From: Paenibacillus sp. J5C2022
GTDB taxonomy: Bacteria; Bacillota; Bacilli; Paenibacillales; Paenibacillaceae
Reading direction: 5' to 3'
DNA: 64,000 nt
Assembly: GCF_025567625.1 (NCBI RefSeq)
Contig: NZ_JAOQJC010000021.1
Coordinates: 62,001-126,000 of the forward strand
Translations under genes and position numbers: made by a program
In this document: positions 18,121-25,625 of the stretch, piece after piece
Numbering within the stretch: position 1 is the stretch's first letter
How the letters are laid out: each line of letters begins with the position of its first letter
Notes under the pieces: generated by a model
The model's database searches: none
Seen by the model: the letters and a program-made list of their open reading frames with translations, nothing else
Told to the model about the DNA's origin: nothing

Positions 18121-18164
18121 ATGGCCCCCCCTTCAGTGATATAGTTGGCATTCATAGCGCATTC

Positions 18165-18530
18165 TCAGGCGTGCTTCTTCAGCAAGCTGTCTATCAGATA
18201 GGCCGTCGCGGCTTCAATGCTTTCTTCGGCTATGCCGAAGGCGACCGTTCCCTGACGCACGAGCTCGTCAATGTGCCCTGCGTCCGGCTTGCCTCCGCTC
18301 TTCGCGACGGTGGCGCAGCGGGTGTAGCCCAGCAGCCCGATAGCGATCGACAGTGCGGCGCCTCCTCCCGAGTTGCAGGCTCCGATATAATAATCGGCCT
18401 GGCCGTTCTTCACCTTGCGGGCGGCGTCCATATCCGAGGTAATGGTCACTTCAACCCGATCGCCTCCTGCCTGCTGTACGCTGCGGGCGATGCGGTCCTT
18501 CTGCAATCCTGCTATGGCGATGCGTATCAT
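18165..18530 (-). CDS. yhfU: YhfU-like DUF2620 protein
   Basis: A small 121-residue cytoplasmic protein beginning MIRIAIAGLQKDRIARSV, with a Rossmann-like alpha/beta pattern. The central QADYYIGACNSGGGAALSIAIG segment is glycine rich and typical of DUF2620/YhfU. It starts directly after the yhfY stop (TAG then ATG, no gap), so the two are translationally linked. It lies upstream of yhfT and may be its soluble partner, by analogy to PTS IIB-like subunits; that is inference. Confidence 0.85.
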   Translation of the reverse strand: MIRIAIAGLQKDRIARSVQQAGGDRVEVTITSDMDAARKVKNGQADYYIGACNSGGGAALSIAIGLLGYTRCATVAKSGGKPDAGHIDELVRQGTVAFGIAEESIEAATAYLIDSLLKKHA

Positions 18531-18893
18531 CTATATCAACTCCTCTTCTTCCTTCATTCCAATGAAATAGGCTGTCAGAAAGGCTGCCTCCGCCTCGAGC
18601 TCCGCGTCTTCTTCCTGGCTGAACGGTTCAAGCAGCCGGCGAGAGAAGGAGTGAACGGCCGTATGGGAATGAGCTTGCTCCAGCAAGGCGGGTGAGCATT
18701 CCGTAATCGGCGCGTTGTTCTTGATTCGTTCCACTGCCTTCATGAGATGAGAGGTGAATGCGCCGGCATTGTCTTCATCCAGCTTCATGCGCAGGAATTT
18801 CTCTGTCATGTACAGAAGTGCCGGCGTCTGCTCGTACGTGGACTTGCTCACTTGCTTTGATTCGTACAGCAGCTCCATCCGCTCGTCTAGCAT
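18531..18893 (-). CDS. yhfY: YhfY-like stand-alone PRD-domain protein
   Basis: A 120-residue protein consisting of a single PTS regulation domain. The first conserved PRD histidine is present in TSHLMKAVERIKNN. The place of the usual second histidine, in the AFLTAYFIGM helix near the C-terminus, has tyrosine instead. PRDs are phosphorylated by HPr or Enzyme IIB in other regulators. Here the domain is free rather than attached to a DNA-binding part, between the regulator yhfZ and yhfU and in the same operon as HPr and Enzyme I, making it the likely receiver of their phosphoryl group. Confidence 0.85.
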   Translation of the reverse strand: MLDERMELLYESKQVSKSTYEQTPALLYMTEKFLRMKLDEDNAGAFTSHLMKAVERIKNNAPITECSPALLEQAHSHTAVHSFSRRLLEPFSQEEDAELEAEAAFLTAYFIGMKEEEELI

Positions 18894-18920
18894 CTGTGCT
18901 TCATTCCTCTCCGAATAGTG

Positions 18921-19841
18921 TCAGTAGCTGGGATCGATCTCGAATTGAATGACTTTGCGCTGATAGTCAAGCACCAGATCAGGCTGCAGCATCTCCCTTA
19001 ATAGGGGATTGATGCCGCTGTTGCTCTTCGCCGTCAGGATAACGGCTTCCGTCGCGTCCGCGAAGGAGTTGACGCTGGATATTTTCTGATAGGAAATATT
19101 CAGCTTCTTGTCTTCGATTTCATCCAGATTCCAGACGCCGGCATCTACTCTGCCGCTCTGGATGCTGCTTACGATTTTGTTATAAGGCATCTCCGCCAGC
19201 TTGACTTGCTTGCCTGCGCACAGCGTCTTCGTAATATATTGCTGGTCGATCGACTTGGGATCGATTCCGATCGTCATGCCGTCTTCTATCGCTTGCTTGG
19301 ATCGGTCCGCGAACATAATGACATGCTCCGACAGGTACGTATGAACGCCGAATCCCAGATCGATGCTGACCTCGAGCCCGTCCTGAATGGCCTGGTTGGC
19401 CGCCAGTCTGGAGACGACGACGAAGTCGTAGGCTCCCTTGAGCAGCATCTGAATTCGGACGCTCGCCCCTCGCACGTAAGCCATATTCAGATCGATATTA
19501 TAAGCTTCTGCCGACTTGTACAGTCCGGTGGCGAAGCCTTCGTATTGTTTGGAATAGGGCAGGGGCATGGCTCCCATAATGAAATCGATGCCTGTGTACT
19601 CCCACATCTTCTTGTAGTCGATGTCTTGCACATAGGTGCCGACATGACCGCGGCTTTCCAGCACGACAGCTCCATCCGACTTGAGGACAGAGAGGGCGTT
19701 CTGGATCGTGCCCCGCGCATAGCCGAGCTCCTTCTCGTACTCGGAGACCGTCATAATCCGCTCGCCTTTCTTCTTGGTCATGAACATTCTGGCCAGGTAC
19801 ATAATGACCATGCCGCTTTTCTGGTACAGTCGATCTTTCAT
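18921..19841 (-). CDS. yhfZ: YhfZ-like transcriptional regulator (GntR-type HTH plus solute-binding domain)
   Basis: A 306-residue regulator. Residues about 30-75 form a winged helix (MTVSEYEKELGYARGTIQNALSVLK), and residues about 85-306 resemble a periplasmic-binding-protein fold with repeated alpha/beta units (GIDFIMGAMPLP, VRGASVRIQMLL, RVDAGVWNLDE). This combination defines YhfZ of the E. coli yhf cluster. It is encoded inside the operon after the ABC permeases, so autoregulation is likely. The 22-base inverted repeats upstream of the operon (23191-23212 and 23281-23302) are its best candidate sites. Confidence 0.85.
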   Translation of the reverse strand: MKDRLYQKSGMVIMYLARMFMTKKKGERIMTVSEYEKELGYARGTIQNALSVLKSDGAVVLESRGHVGTYVQDIDYKKMWEYTGIDFIMGAMPLPYSKQYEGFATGLYKSAEAYNIDLNMAYVRGASVRIQMLLKGAYDFVVVSRLAANQAIQDGLEVSIDLGFGVHTYLSEHVIMFADRSKQAIEDGMTIGIDPKSIDQQYITKTLCAGKQVKLAEMPYNKIVSSIQSGRVDAGVWNLDEIEDKKLNISYQKISSVNSFADATEAVILTAKSNSGINPLLREMLQPDLVLDYQRKVIQFEIDPSY

Positions 19842-19877
19842 GGCAAATCCGCTCCAGTATGACTCAATATAGTGTGG

Positions 19878-20708
19878 TTATCCTTTCACGCTTCCGGCTG
19901 TAACGCCTTCTATAATGCTTCTCTGGAATATAGCATAAATCACGATGACAGGTAAGACGCTGATCGCAATGGATGCGGTCATGGCGCCGTAGTTCATGTT
20001 GAATTTGTCGGCATAGTAGACGACGGTGACGGGCATCGTGCGAAGCTCCTGATTGGACAGGAACAGATTCGCCATAATGTATTCATTCCAGTTGCTGATG
20101 AAATTCAGGATGAATACCGTCACGAGCGTCGGAATCGTAACGGGGATCACGATGCGTCCCAGCAAGCCGAAGGTGCTGAGTCCGTCCATCACGCCCGCTT
20201 CCTCCAGCTCAAGCGGAATCGACTTCAGGAAGGCGCTGACGATGAAGACCGTAAGCGGTATGCCGAAGGAGGCATACGGAATAATGAGCGCCAGATGGGA
20301 ATTGTACAAGCCGAAGTCCTTCACCATAATGTACAGAGGAATAAGCAGAGATGCGGGCGGAATGAGCAACGCGATCAGCAGGAATCCGTATACCAGCTTG
20401 TTCAGCCGCTTGAATTGCATGCGGGTGAGCGCGTAGGCGATAGCGGTCGAGAGCAGGATGGTGGCGACCGTCGCAACCGTGCCGACATAGATGCTGTTCA
20501 GGTAGTTTTTCCAAATAAAGCCGTTCGAGAATACGTTGACATAATTGCTGAAGTCCAGCTTGGCCGGTATGCTCCATGGATTGTTGAACAGCTCGGTGTT
20601 GTTCTTCATGGAGGTCGTGACGACGAACCATAACGGATAGATGACGGTAAGCACATAGAGGACAAGCAAGCTATGCGTAAGAAAGCGGAATCGCGACCTC
20701 TTGTTCAT
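19878..20708 (-). CDS. CUT1 sugar ABC transporter permease (MalG/UgpE type)
   Basis: A 276-residue membrane subunit with six predicted helices. The cytoplasmic EAA loop (EAGVMDGLSTFGLLGRIVIP) that docks the ATPase is intact. The N-terminal helix is followed by TTSMKNNTELFNNPW, typical of the CUT1 second permease. It starts one base after the stop of the other permease. No ATP-binding subunit is encoded in the operon, so a shared MsmK-type ATPase is expected. It precedes yhfZ by 36 bases. Confidence 0.93.
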   Translation of the reverse strand: MNKRSRFRFLTHSLLVLYVLTVIYPLWFVVTTSMKNNTELFNNPWSIPAKLDFSNYVNVFSNGFIWKNYLNSIYVGTVATVATILLSTAIAYALTRMQFKRLNKLVYGFLLIALLIPPASLLIPLYIMVKDFGLYNSHLALIIPYASFGIPLTVFIVSAFLKSIPLELEEAGVMDGLSTFGLLGRIVIPVTIPTLVTVFILNFISNWNEYIMANLFLSNQELRTMPVTVVYYADKFNMNYGAMTASIAISVLPVIVIYAIFQRSIIEGVTAGSVKG

Positions 20709-20709
20709 G

Positions 20710-21591
20710 TCAGCTTACCTCCTTGGCGCTGCGGTTGAACAGAAAGACGAATACGGACAGCAGTGCAGTGAAGACAGCGATAATGATGGAGATGGCGTTG
20801 GCATAACCGAAGTCGCTGATGCTGTACGCTTGCTTGTACATATAAGTCGCCATCAGCTCTGTGCTGCCGAACGGGCCGCCCTTGGTCATAATCAGAACGA
20901 TATCCAGCGCCTTCATTGCGCCGGTCACGGACAACAGCAGCGATACCCCGATAACGGGACGGATGAGCGGGATGGTCAGGAACCACGCTTTGCGCCAGCC
21001 GACGGCACCGTCGATCTCCCCGGCTTCGATCATCTCCTTCGGCAGGGCGAATATTGCGGCCAACAGCAGCACGATATAGAAGCCGGTCCATTGCCAGCCG
21101 TTCGCGGCGATGATGGCCCAGATGGCCAGATCCTTGTTGCCGAGCCACACTTGCGTCCAATCGCCCAGGCCGACAGCTTCAAGCAAGGAATTCAGCAGAC
21201 CGGCTTCAGGCGCGTAGATGAAGCGCCAGATGACGGCAACAGCCGCGGTGGACAGTATGCTGGGCAAGAAGACCGTCAGCTTGTAGAAGTTCAGCATGCG
21301 CTTCACGCTGCTGACCATGATCGCGACAAGGATGATGAGCGGCATCTGTATGAAGACGGAGAAGCCGACGAAGTACAGGTTGTTGCGAAGGGAGATCCAG
21401 AACTTCTCATCGTTCATCCCTTTCACGAAGTTATCCAGCCCGGTATAGACGGGCTCGTTAATGCCGTTCCAGCTCGTCACGGAATAGCCGAGCGATTGGA
21501 ACAGCGGCGTAACGTAGAAGATAGCGTATAGCAGCAAGGCAGGTACGACAAAGACAAAGTAGGCTGTGAAATTACGGTAAATTTTGAACAT
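20710..21591 (-). CDS. CUT1 sugar ABC transporter permease (MalF/UgpA type)
   Basis: A 293-residue membrane protein with six helices and an EAA loop at EAGEIDGAVGWRKAWFLTIP. The first helix (NFTAYFVFVVPALLLYAIFY) and the following periplasmic WNGINEP segment are the usual signs of this subunit. ATG 21591 is chosen since CAGGAG lies 8 bases upstream; a longer frame reaches 21639. It lies between the binding protein gene and the second permease, forming a heterodimeric channel with it. Confidence 0.93.
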   Translation of the reverse strand: MFKIYRNFTAYFVFVVPALLLYAIFYVTPLFQSLGYSVTSWNGINEPVYTGLDNFVKGMNDEKFWISLRNNLYFVGFSVFIQMPLIILVAIMVSSVKRMLNFYKLTVFLPSILSTAAVAVIWRFIYAPEAGLLNSLLEAVGLGDWTQVWLGNKDLAIWAIIAANGWQWTGFYIVLLLAAIFALPKEMIEAGEIDGAVGWRKAWFLTIPLIRPVIGVSLLLSVTGAMKALDIVLIMTKGGPFGSTELMATYMYKQAYSISDFGYANAISIIIAVFTALLSVFVFLFNRSAKEVS

Positions 21592-21661
21592 GTGCTCAAC
21601 TCCTGCACCAAGTTGAGCTGCCATTCGCTGCATGGGCAAATGGCAGCCAGGTTGAAATTAG

Positions 21662-23041
21662 TTAGCCTTGTGCATTTGCAGCATCCTGCACTTCTTGCAT
21701 GCGCTTCGCTCCATCCTCAGGTGATACCTGCCCGCCAAGCAGCTCTTGCACCACCGACTCAAGCTGTACCTTCACTTCCTGCTTCACAAGCGCATCGAAC
21801 GCGGGATAAGCGCCCTTCGCCGAACCTTGCTGCTCGCCGATTGATTTGATCAGCTCGCTTGCACCTTCCACGTTGTCAACGCCTTTCATGGAAGGAATTT
21901 TGTTGTTCTCCACGAGCGTGCGCTTCTGATTTTCAAGCGTGTAGAAGTTTTTGATGAACCCCTTGACCGCCTTCAGCTCATTGTCGTTCAGATCCTTGGA
22001 GAAGCCGTAGCCGTTGGACCATCCGCCGTTAATGTAGCCGTCGCCCTTGCCGCCGATGTCGGGGAAGCGGAAGAAGCCGACATCGTCTTTCACAGTGGAG
22101 GTCTCGCCGATCACGGCGCTGACCGCCCAGCTGCCGTCGAACAGCATAGCCGCGTTGCCGGTGTAGAACTTGGCTTGGCCTTCCGCGAAGCCCAGGCCCA
22201 ATACGTTAGGATCGATGTACTTCTTCTTCACCATGTCGGCGATAATCTCGAATGTCTTCATTACGGCGGGATCGGTCCACTTCGTCTCGCCCTTCGCGAA
22301 GCCTTCCTGCAGCTCAGGTCCGCCCAGCGCGACGAACATGTTGTTCACGAGCATGTTCGCTACCCAGCCGTCGCCGCCGCCGGCGCCCATGGCAAGCGGA
22401 GTAATGCCCTTCGCCTGCAGCTTCTCCATCGTGGCCATCAGTTCGTCCCAAGTGGCCGGTATGCCGGCTCCGACTTCCTCGAACATCTTCTTATTGTAGA
22501 AGAAGCCTTCGATGTAGCCCGTCTCAGGCAAGCCGTATACTTCTCCGTCCACTGTGAATTCGCGGAGATCGAAGAAGGAATCCGACAAGCCGAGCTCCGC
22601 CATAATGTCGTTCAGCGGAAGCAGACGCCCTGCTGCCGAGTAGTTCTGGGTATCGGCACCTCCGAACAGATTGAAGATAGGCGGCTGCGTACCGCTGGAC
22701 ATCTCGGCTTTCAACTTGACGTCGCGGTTGACGGTGTCCTCCACGCCATCCAGCGTGAACTTGAGCCCCGGCACCTCGCCTTCCGTCTTCTCGACCACCT
22801 CTTCCAGCAGCTTCAATGAATCCTTGGCGGTCTCGCGAATGTGAATGTGGCGAATCGTCATCGTGAACGGATCAGCCTTGTCTACTTTTGGTTCGTCCTT
22901 CTTCTCTTCCGGCTTGGCCGTTGCAGAAGAGGTCTCCGAAGGCTTATTCGTATTGTTGTCTTTATTGCCGCTGCCGGAACAGCCCGCGACGACAGTCAGT
23001 CCCATCATTGTTATCAGTGCCATTATGAACAACTTCCTCAT
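21662..23041 (-). CDS. Extracellular sugar-binding lipoprotein of the yhf-linked ABC importer
   Basis: A 459-residue solute-binding protein of the CUT1 type. A lipoprotein signal peptide ends in VVAGC, placing the lipidated cysteine at about residue 21, and a Ser/Asn/Lys-rich linker follows. The mature part has the family patterns GEVYGLPETGYIEGFFYNKKMFEEVG and a GNAAMLFDGSWAV segment. It is the first gene of the eleven-gene operon and delivers the unknown substrate to the two permeases. The ligand may be the compound handled by Php and YhfX. Confidence 0.93.
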   Translation of the reverse strand: MRKLFIMALITMMGLTVVAGCSGSGNKDNNTNKPSETSSATAKPEEKKDEPKVDKADPFTMTIRHIHIRETAKDSLKLLEEVVEKTEGEVPGLKFTLDGVEDTVNRDVKLKAEMSSGTQPPIFNLFGGADTQNYSAAGRLLPLNDIMAELGLSDSFFDLREFTVDGEVYGLPETGYIEGFFYNKKMFEEVGAGIPATWDELMATMEKLQAKGITPLAMGAGGGDGWVANMLVNNMFVALGGPELQEGFAKGETKWTDPAVMKTFEIIADMVKKKYIDPNVLGLGFAEGQAKFYTGNAAMLFDGSWAVSAVIGETSTVKDDVGFFRFPDIGGKGDGYINGGWSNGYGFSKDLNDNELKAVKGFIKNFYTLENQKRTLVENNKIPSMKGVDNVEGASELIKSIGEQQGSAKGAYPAFDALVKQEVKVQLESVVQELLGGQVSPEDGAKRMQEVQDAANAQG

Positions 23042-23190
23042 TGCATGATCAGCTCCCCTTGGATTTATTCATCATTTTAAAGCCAATCCTGTCGAAACAT
23101 GATGCGATAAGACATGTTCATCTACTCCTGAAGATAGCGTTTACAACTAGCTGCTGGATAATCTGGACAGTCACTCCCTTCGCCTTCATC

Positions 23191-23212
23191 AATGTACATA
23201 AAAATGTATATT
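23191..23212. promoter_or_regulatory. Inverted-repeat operator, proximal copy (AATGTAC-N8-GTATATT)
   Basis: AATGTAC and GTATATT arms spaced by eight bases. Only one position differs from the distal copy at 23281. It covers the candidate -10 element of the operon promoter. Confidence 0.6.
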
Positions 23213-23219
23213 AAGACAA
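23191..23219 (-). promoter_or_regulatory. Candidate promoter of the ABC-yhf-PTS operon
   Basis: On the minus strand TTGTCT (23219-23214), a 17-base spacer and TACATT (23196-23191), about 150 bases upstream of the binding-protein start. The -10 and spacer coincide exactly with one of two 22-base inverted repeats, which suggests repression by occlusion. Confidence 0.5.
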
Positions 23220-23280
23220 AATGAGCTGTGCCGAAGGCTATAATCGGACGTCTGCGATAATGGAATCCGGCATGCCGTTT

Positions 23281-23302
23281 AATATACTTTTTTTTGTATA
23301 TT
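23281..23302. promoter_or_regulatory. Inverted-repeat operator, distal copy (AATATAC-N8-GTATATT)
   Basis: Perfect 7-base arms around eight T, 90 bases (centre to centre) from the proximal copy. The shared architecture points to a dimeric regulator, most simply YhfZ, possibly acting by looping. Confidence 0.6.
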
Positions 23303-23361
23303 CAGCTCACGTACATCGTAGCACTAAATGCAGCATCTGTAAACAAAAAATGTAAATAAGA

Positions 23362-24753
23362 TTAAGGCAGTATGAGGTGGAAGCTTGTCTCCCGACCGGG
23401 GACGCTGCTCATTTCGACGCGCCCGCCGTGCGCGGCGGCCACCTCCTGCACGATGGACAAGCCGATACCGATGCCATCGCCTTCTCTTCCTTCCGACGCG
23501 CGGAAGAATCGTTCGAATATATGCCGATGCAGATGCTCGGGGATGCCTGGGCCCCGATCGGTGACGACGATGTACAGCAGGTCGTCGCGTTGCTCCAGGC
23601 TTAGCCCCAGGTAGCCGCCGCTGCCGCCGTACTGGATGGCATTCTCGATCAGATTGCGTACCGCCCTCTCGAATAGGGGGATGTCCAGTCGGGTGTATAC
23701 GGGATGCTCCGGGATGGAGACATCCAGCGCAATACGACCGGCTTCCAGCGTATGTACATAATCCACGGCAATACGTCTCAGCTGCTCGGCGCAGTCGACT
23801 GTGCTGAGATGCGCGTGTTCCTGCTCGGCGTCCAGTCGGGATATCTCCAGCAGCTGCTGGAGCAGCCGATTCATATATTGTGACCGGCGCATAATAATGT
23901 CAGTGTAGGCGCGCTTCTCTTCTTCGCTCCGATAGAGTCCGGAGTGCAGCGTCTCCGCATAACCGTGTATCATCGTCATCGGTGTGCGCAGATCGTGAGA
24001 CAGATTGGCAATCAACGTTTTTCGCTTGTTCTCTAATTGCTGGATCTGGCCGACCTGCTCGCCAATTCTCTCCGACATGCTGTTGAAGCGGCGGGTTAAC
24101 TGCCCGATCTCATCGCGGGAAGAGTCTTCCAGTGCGATCGTGGAGCCTTGCGCGTCTACCGCATTCATCGCTGTATTCAGTCGCTGCAGTCTCTTGCTCA
24201 TACGTTGAAAGTACAGCAGCACAATAACATAAGGGGCCAGAATGAACGAAGCGGCAGGAATGAGAAGCTGCAGCAAGTCGATTCGATTGCGCATATAGAA
24301 GAAAAGCTGGTTATTCTTCATGCTGTCGCCGGGGAGCGTCATATACAGGTATTGCTGTTGCTGTCGCTTCCAGGAGAACACCATGGCAATCTCCTTCCCG
24401 CTCTCCCATAGACTGAAGGGCATGTTGATGAAGCGGTCGGACATCTCCTGGAACGTATAAGGTGCCGTCCTGCCGCTCGTCGCATGCAGCATGGAGCCGT
24501 CCGCAGCCAGCCATTCCAGTTGCAAGCTGGGATGCTCCGCTTTCACCTGCTCGATCAGCGCAATGACACCGGTCGTATCGTCACCCAACTCCTGGGCTGT
24601 CTCGGCAAGCGTGGTTCCGATCTCATGCAGCGTAAGATGCGTATAGCCTTTATTGAATATTTCGCCAATAAAATAACCGGTCAGGAACAGCAGTATGAAT
24701 CCCGCCATCGTGCTGCTGACGATCAGCAGCCACATCTTGGTACGCAATGTCAT
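23362..24753 (-). CDS. Membrane sensor histidine kinase
   Basis: A 463-residue HisKA-type kinase. Two membrane helices (about 7-28 and 165-182) flank an extracellular sensor of about 135 residues. A HAMP linker (about 182-240) is followed by the phospho-accepting His253 in NLSHDLRTPMT. The ATPase domain has ENAIQYG (N box), DRGPGIP (G1), FERFFR (F box) and GIGIGLSI (G2). Its ATG overlaps the TGA of the response-regulator gene, so they form one operon. The signal is unknown; the divergent SLH protein or the downstream importer operon are candidate targets. Confidence 0.95.
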   Translation of the reverse strand: MTLRTKMWLLIVSSTMAGFILLFLTGYFIGEIFNKGYTHLTLHEIGTTLAETAQELGDDTTGVIALIEQVKAEHPSLQLEWLAADGSMLHATSGRTAPYTFQEMSDRFINMPFSLWESGKEIAMVFSWKRQQQQYLYMTLPGDSMKNNQLFFYMRNRIDLLQLLIPAASFILAPYVIVLLYFQRMSKRLQRLNTAMNAVDAQGSTIALEDSSRDEIGQLTRRFNSMSERIGEQVGQIQQLENKRKTLIANLSHDLRTPMTMIHGYAETLHSGLYRSEEEKRAYTDIIMRRSQYMNRLLQQLLEISRLDAEQEHAHLSTVDCAEQLRRIAVDYVHTLEAGRIALDVSIPEHPVYTRLDIPLFERAVRNLIENAIQYGGSGGYLGLSLEQRDDLLYIVVTDRGPGIPEHLHRHIFERFFRASEGREGDGIGIGLSIVQEVAAAHGGRVEMSSVPGRETSFHLILP

Positions 24754-25439
24754 GGCTGCTCACCGTTGAAGCGATAGCCGAGGCCCCTGATCGTCTCGAT
24801 GTAACGAGGGCGCGAGGGATGGTCTTCAATCTTCTTTCGCAAATAATTGATATAGACATTGACCGTATTGGTGTCCATCCGGTCCAGCTTCCATACGCCC
24901 TGAGATATCTCCTTCTTCGTGAATACTCGACCCGGCTCCTGTATAAGCAACTGCAGAAGATCGCCTTCCAATGGCGACAGCGAGACCGTACCGGACGGCT
25001 TATGAACCTGCTGCGTAACGGTATCGTAAGTCAGCTCGCCTATTGTTATCGTGCTCTTCGGCTCCGGTGCGGGGTGACGGCGGAGATTGGCTTGCACGCG
25101 TGCCACCAGCTCGCCAATACTGAACGGCTTGGTAACGTAATCGTCGGCGCCCATTCCCAGCACTTCGATCTTGTCCGCGTTCATTCCTCTGGCGCTCAGC
25201 ACGATTACCGGCATGTCATGACCGCTTGCCCGCATGCGGTGCAGCGCCTCCCAGCCGTTCATATCCTGCATCATCAAGTCTAGGATGACCAGATGAACGG
25301 ATGCTTGTCTCAGAGCTGCCAGCGCCTCGCGGCCGGAGCTTGCCTCAAGCGTCTGCATGCCGGCATTGTACAGATGAACCTTAAGCAGCTGCCGGATATC
25401 CTTTTCATTATCGACAATCAAGATATGTGGTTGCGTCAT
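24750..25439 (-). CDS. OmpR/PhoB-family response regulator
   Basis: A 229-residue DNA-binding regulator. The receiver (1-120) has the acidic pocket Asp10/Glu12, phospho-accepting Asp54 in VILDLMMQD, and the conserved lysine in DDYVTKPFS. The C-terminal winged helix (about 130-225) ends with NVYINYLRKKIE and the wing YIETIRGLGYRF. ATG 25439 has GGGGGA upstream; a longer frame to 25490 is less likely. It is followed by its kinase with a 4-base overlap and is divergent from the SLH gene. Confidence 0.95.
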   Translation of the reverse strand: MTQPHILIVDNEKDIRQLLKVHLYNAGMQTLEASSGREALAALRQASVHLVILDLMMQDMNGWEALHRMRASGHDMPVIVLSARGMNADKIEVLGMGADDYVTKPFSIGELVARVQANLRRHPAPEPKSTITIGELTYDTVTQQVHKPSGTVSLSPLEGDLLQLLIQEPGRVFTKKEISQGVWKLDRMDTNTVNVYINYLRKKIEDHPSRPRYIETIRGLGYRFNGEQP

Positions 25440-25625
25440 GGCGATTCCCCCGTCTCTTCCATGTTGGACACGGTGTTTCGGTTCTTTCATTATAAACTAT
25501 ATTTTCTATCGGATGGCAGCCCTCGCTTTTTACCTCCGGATGTCATTCTCTAATCTTCCTTTAATCTTCCTCCCGGAGGAGACGTGATACGATGAACCTA
25601 ACTTAAGGAGTAAGGAGCAATGTGC

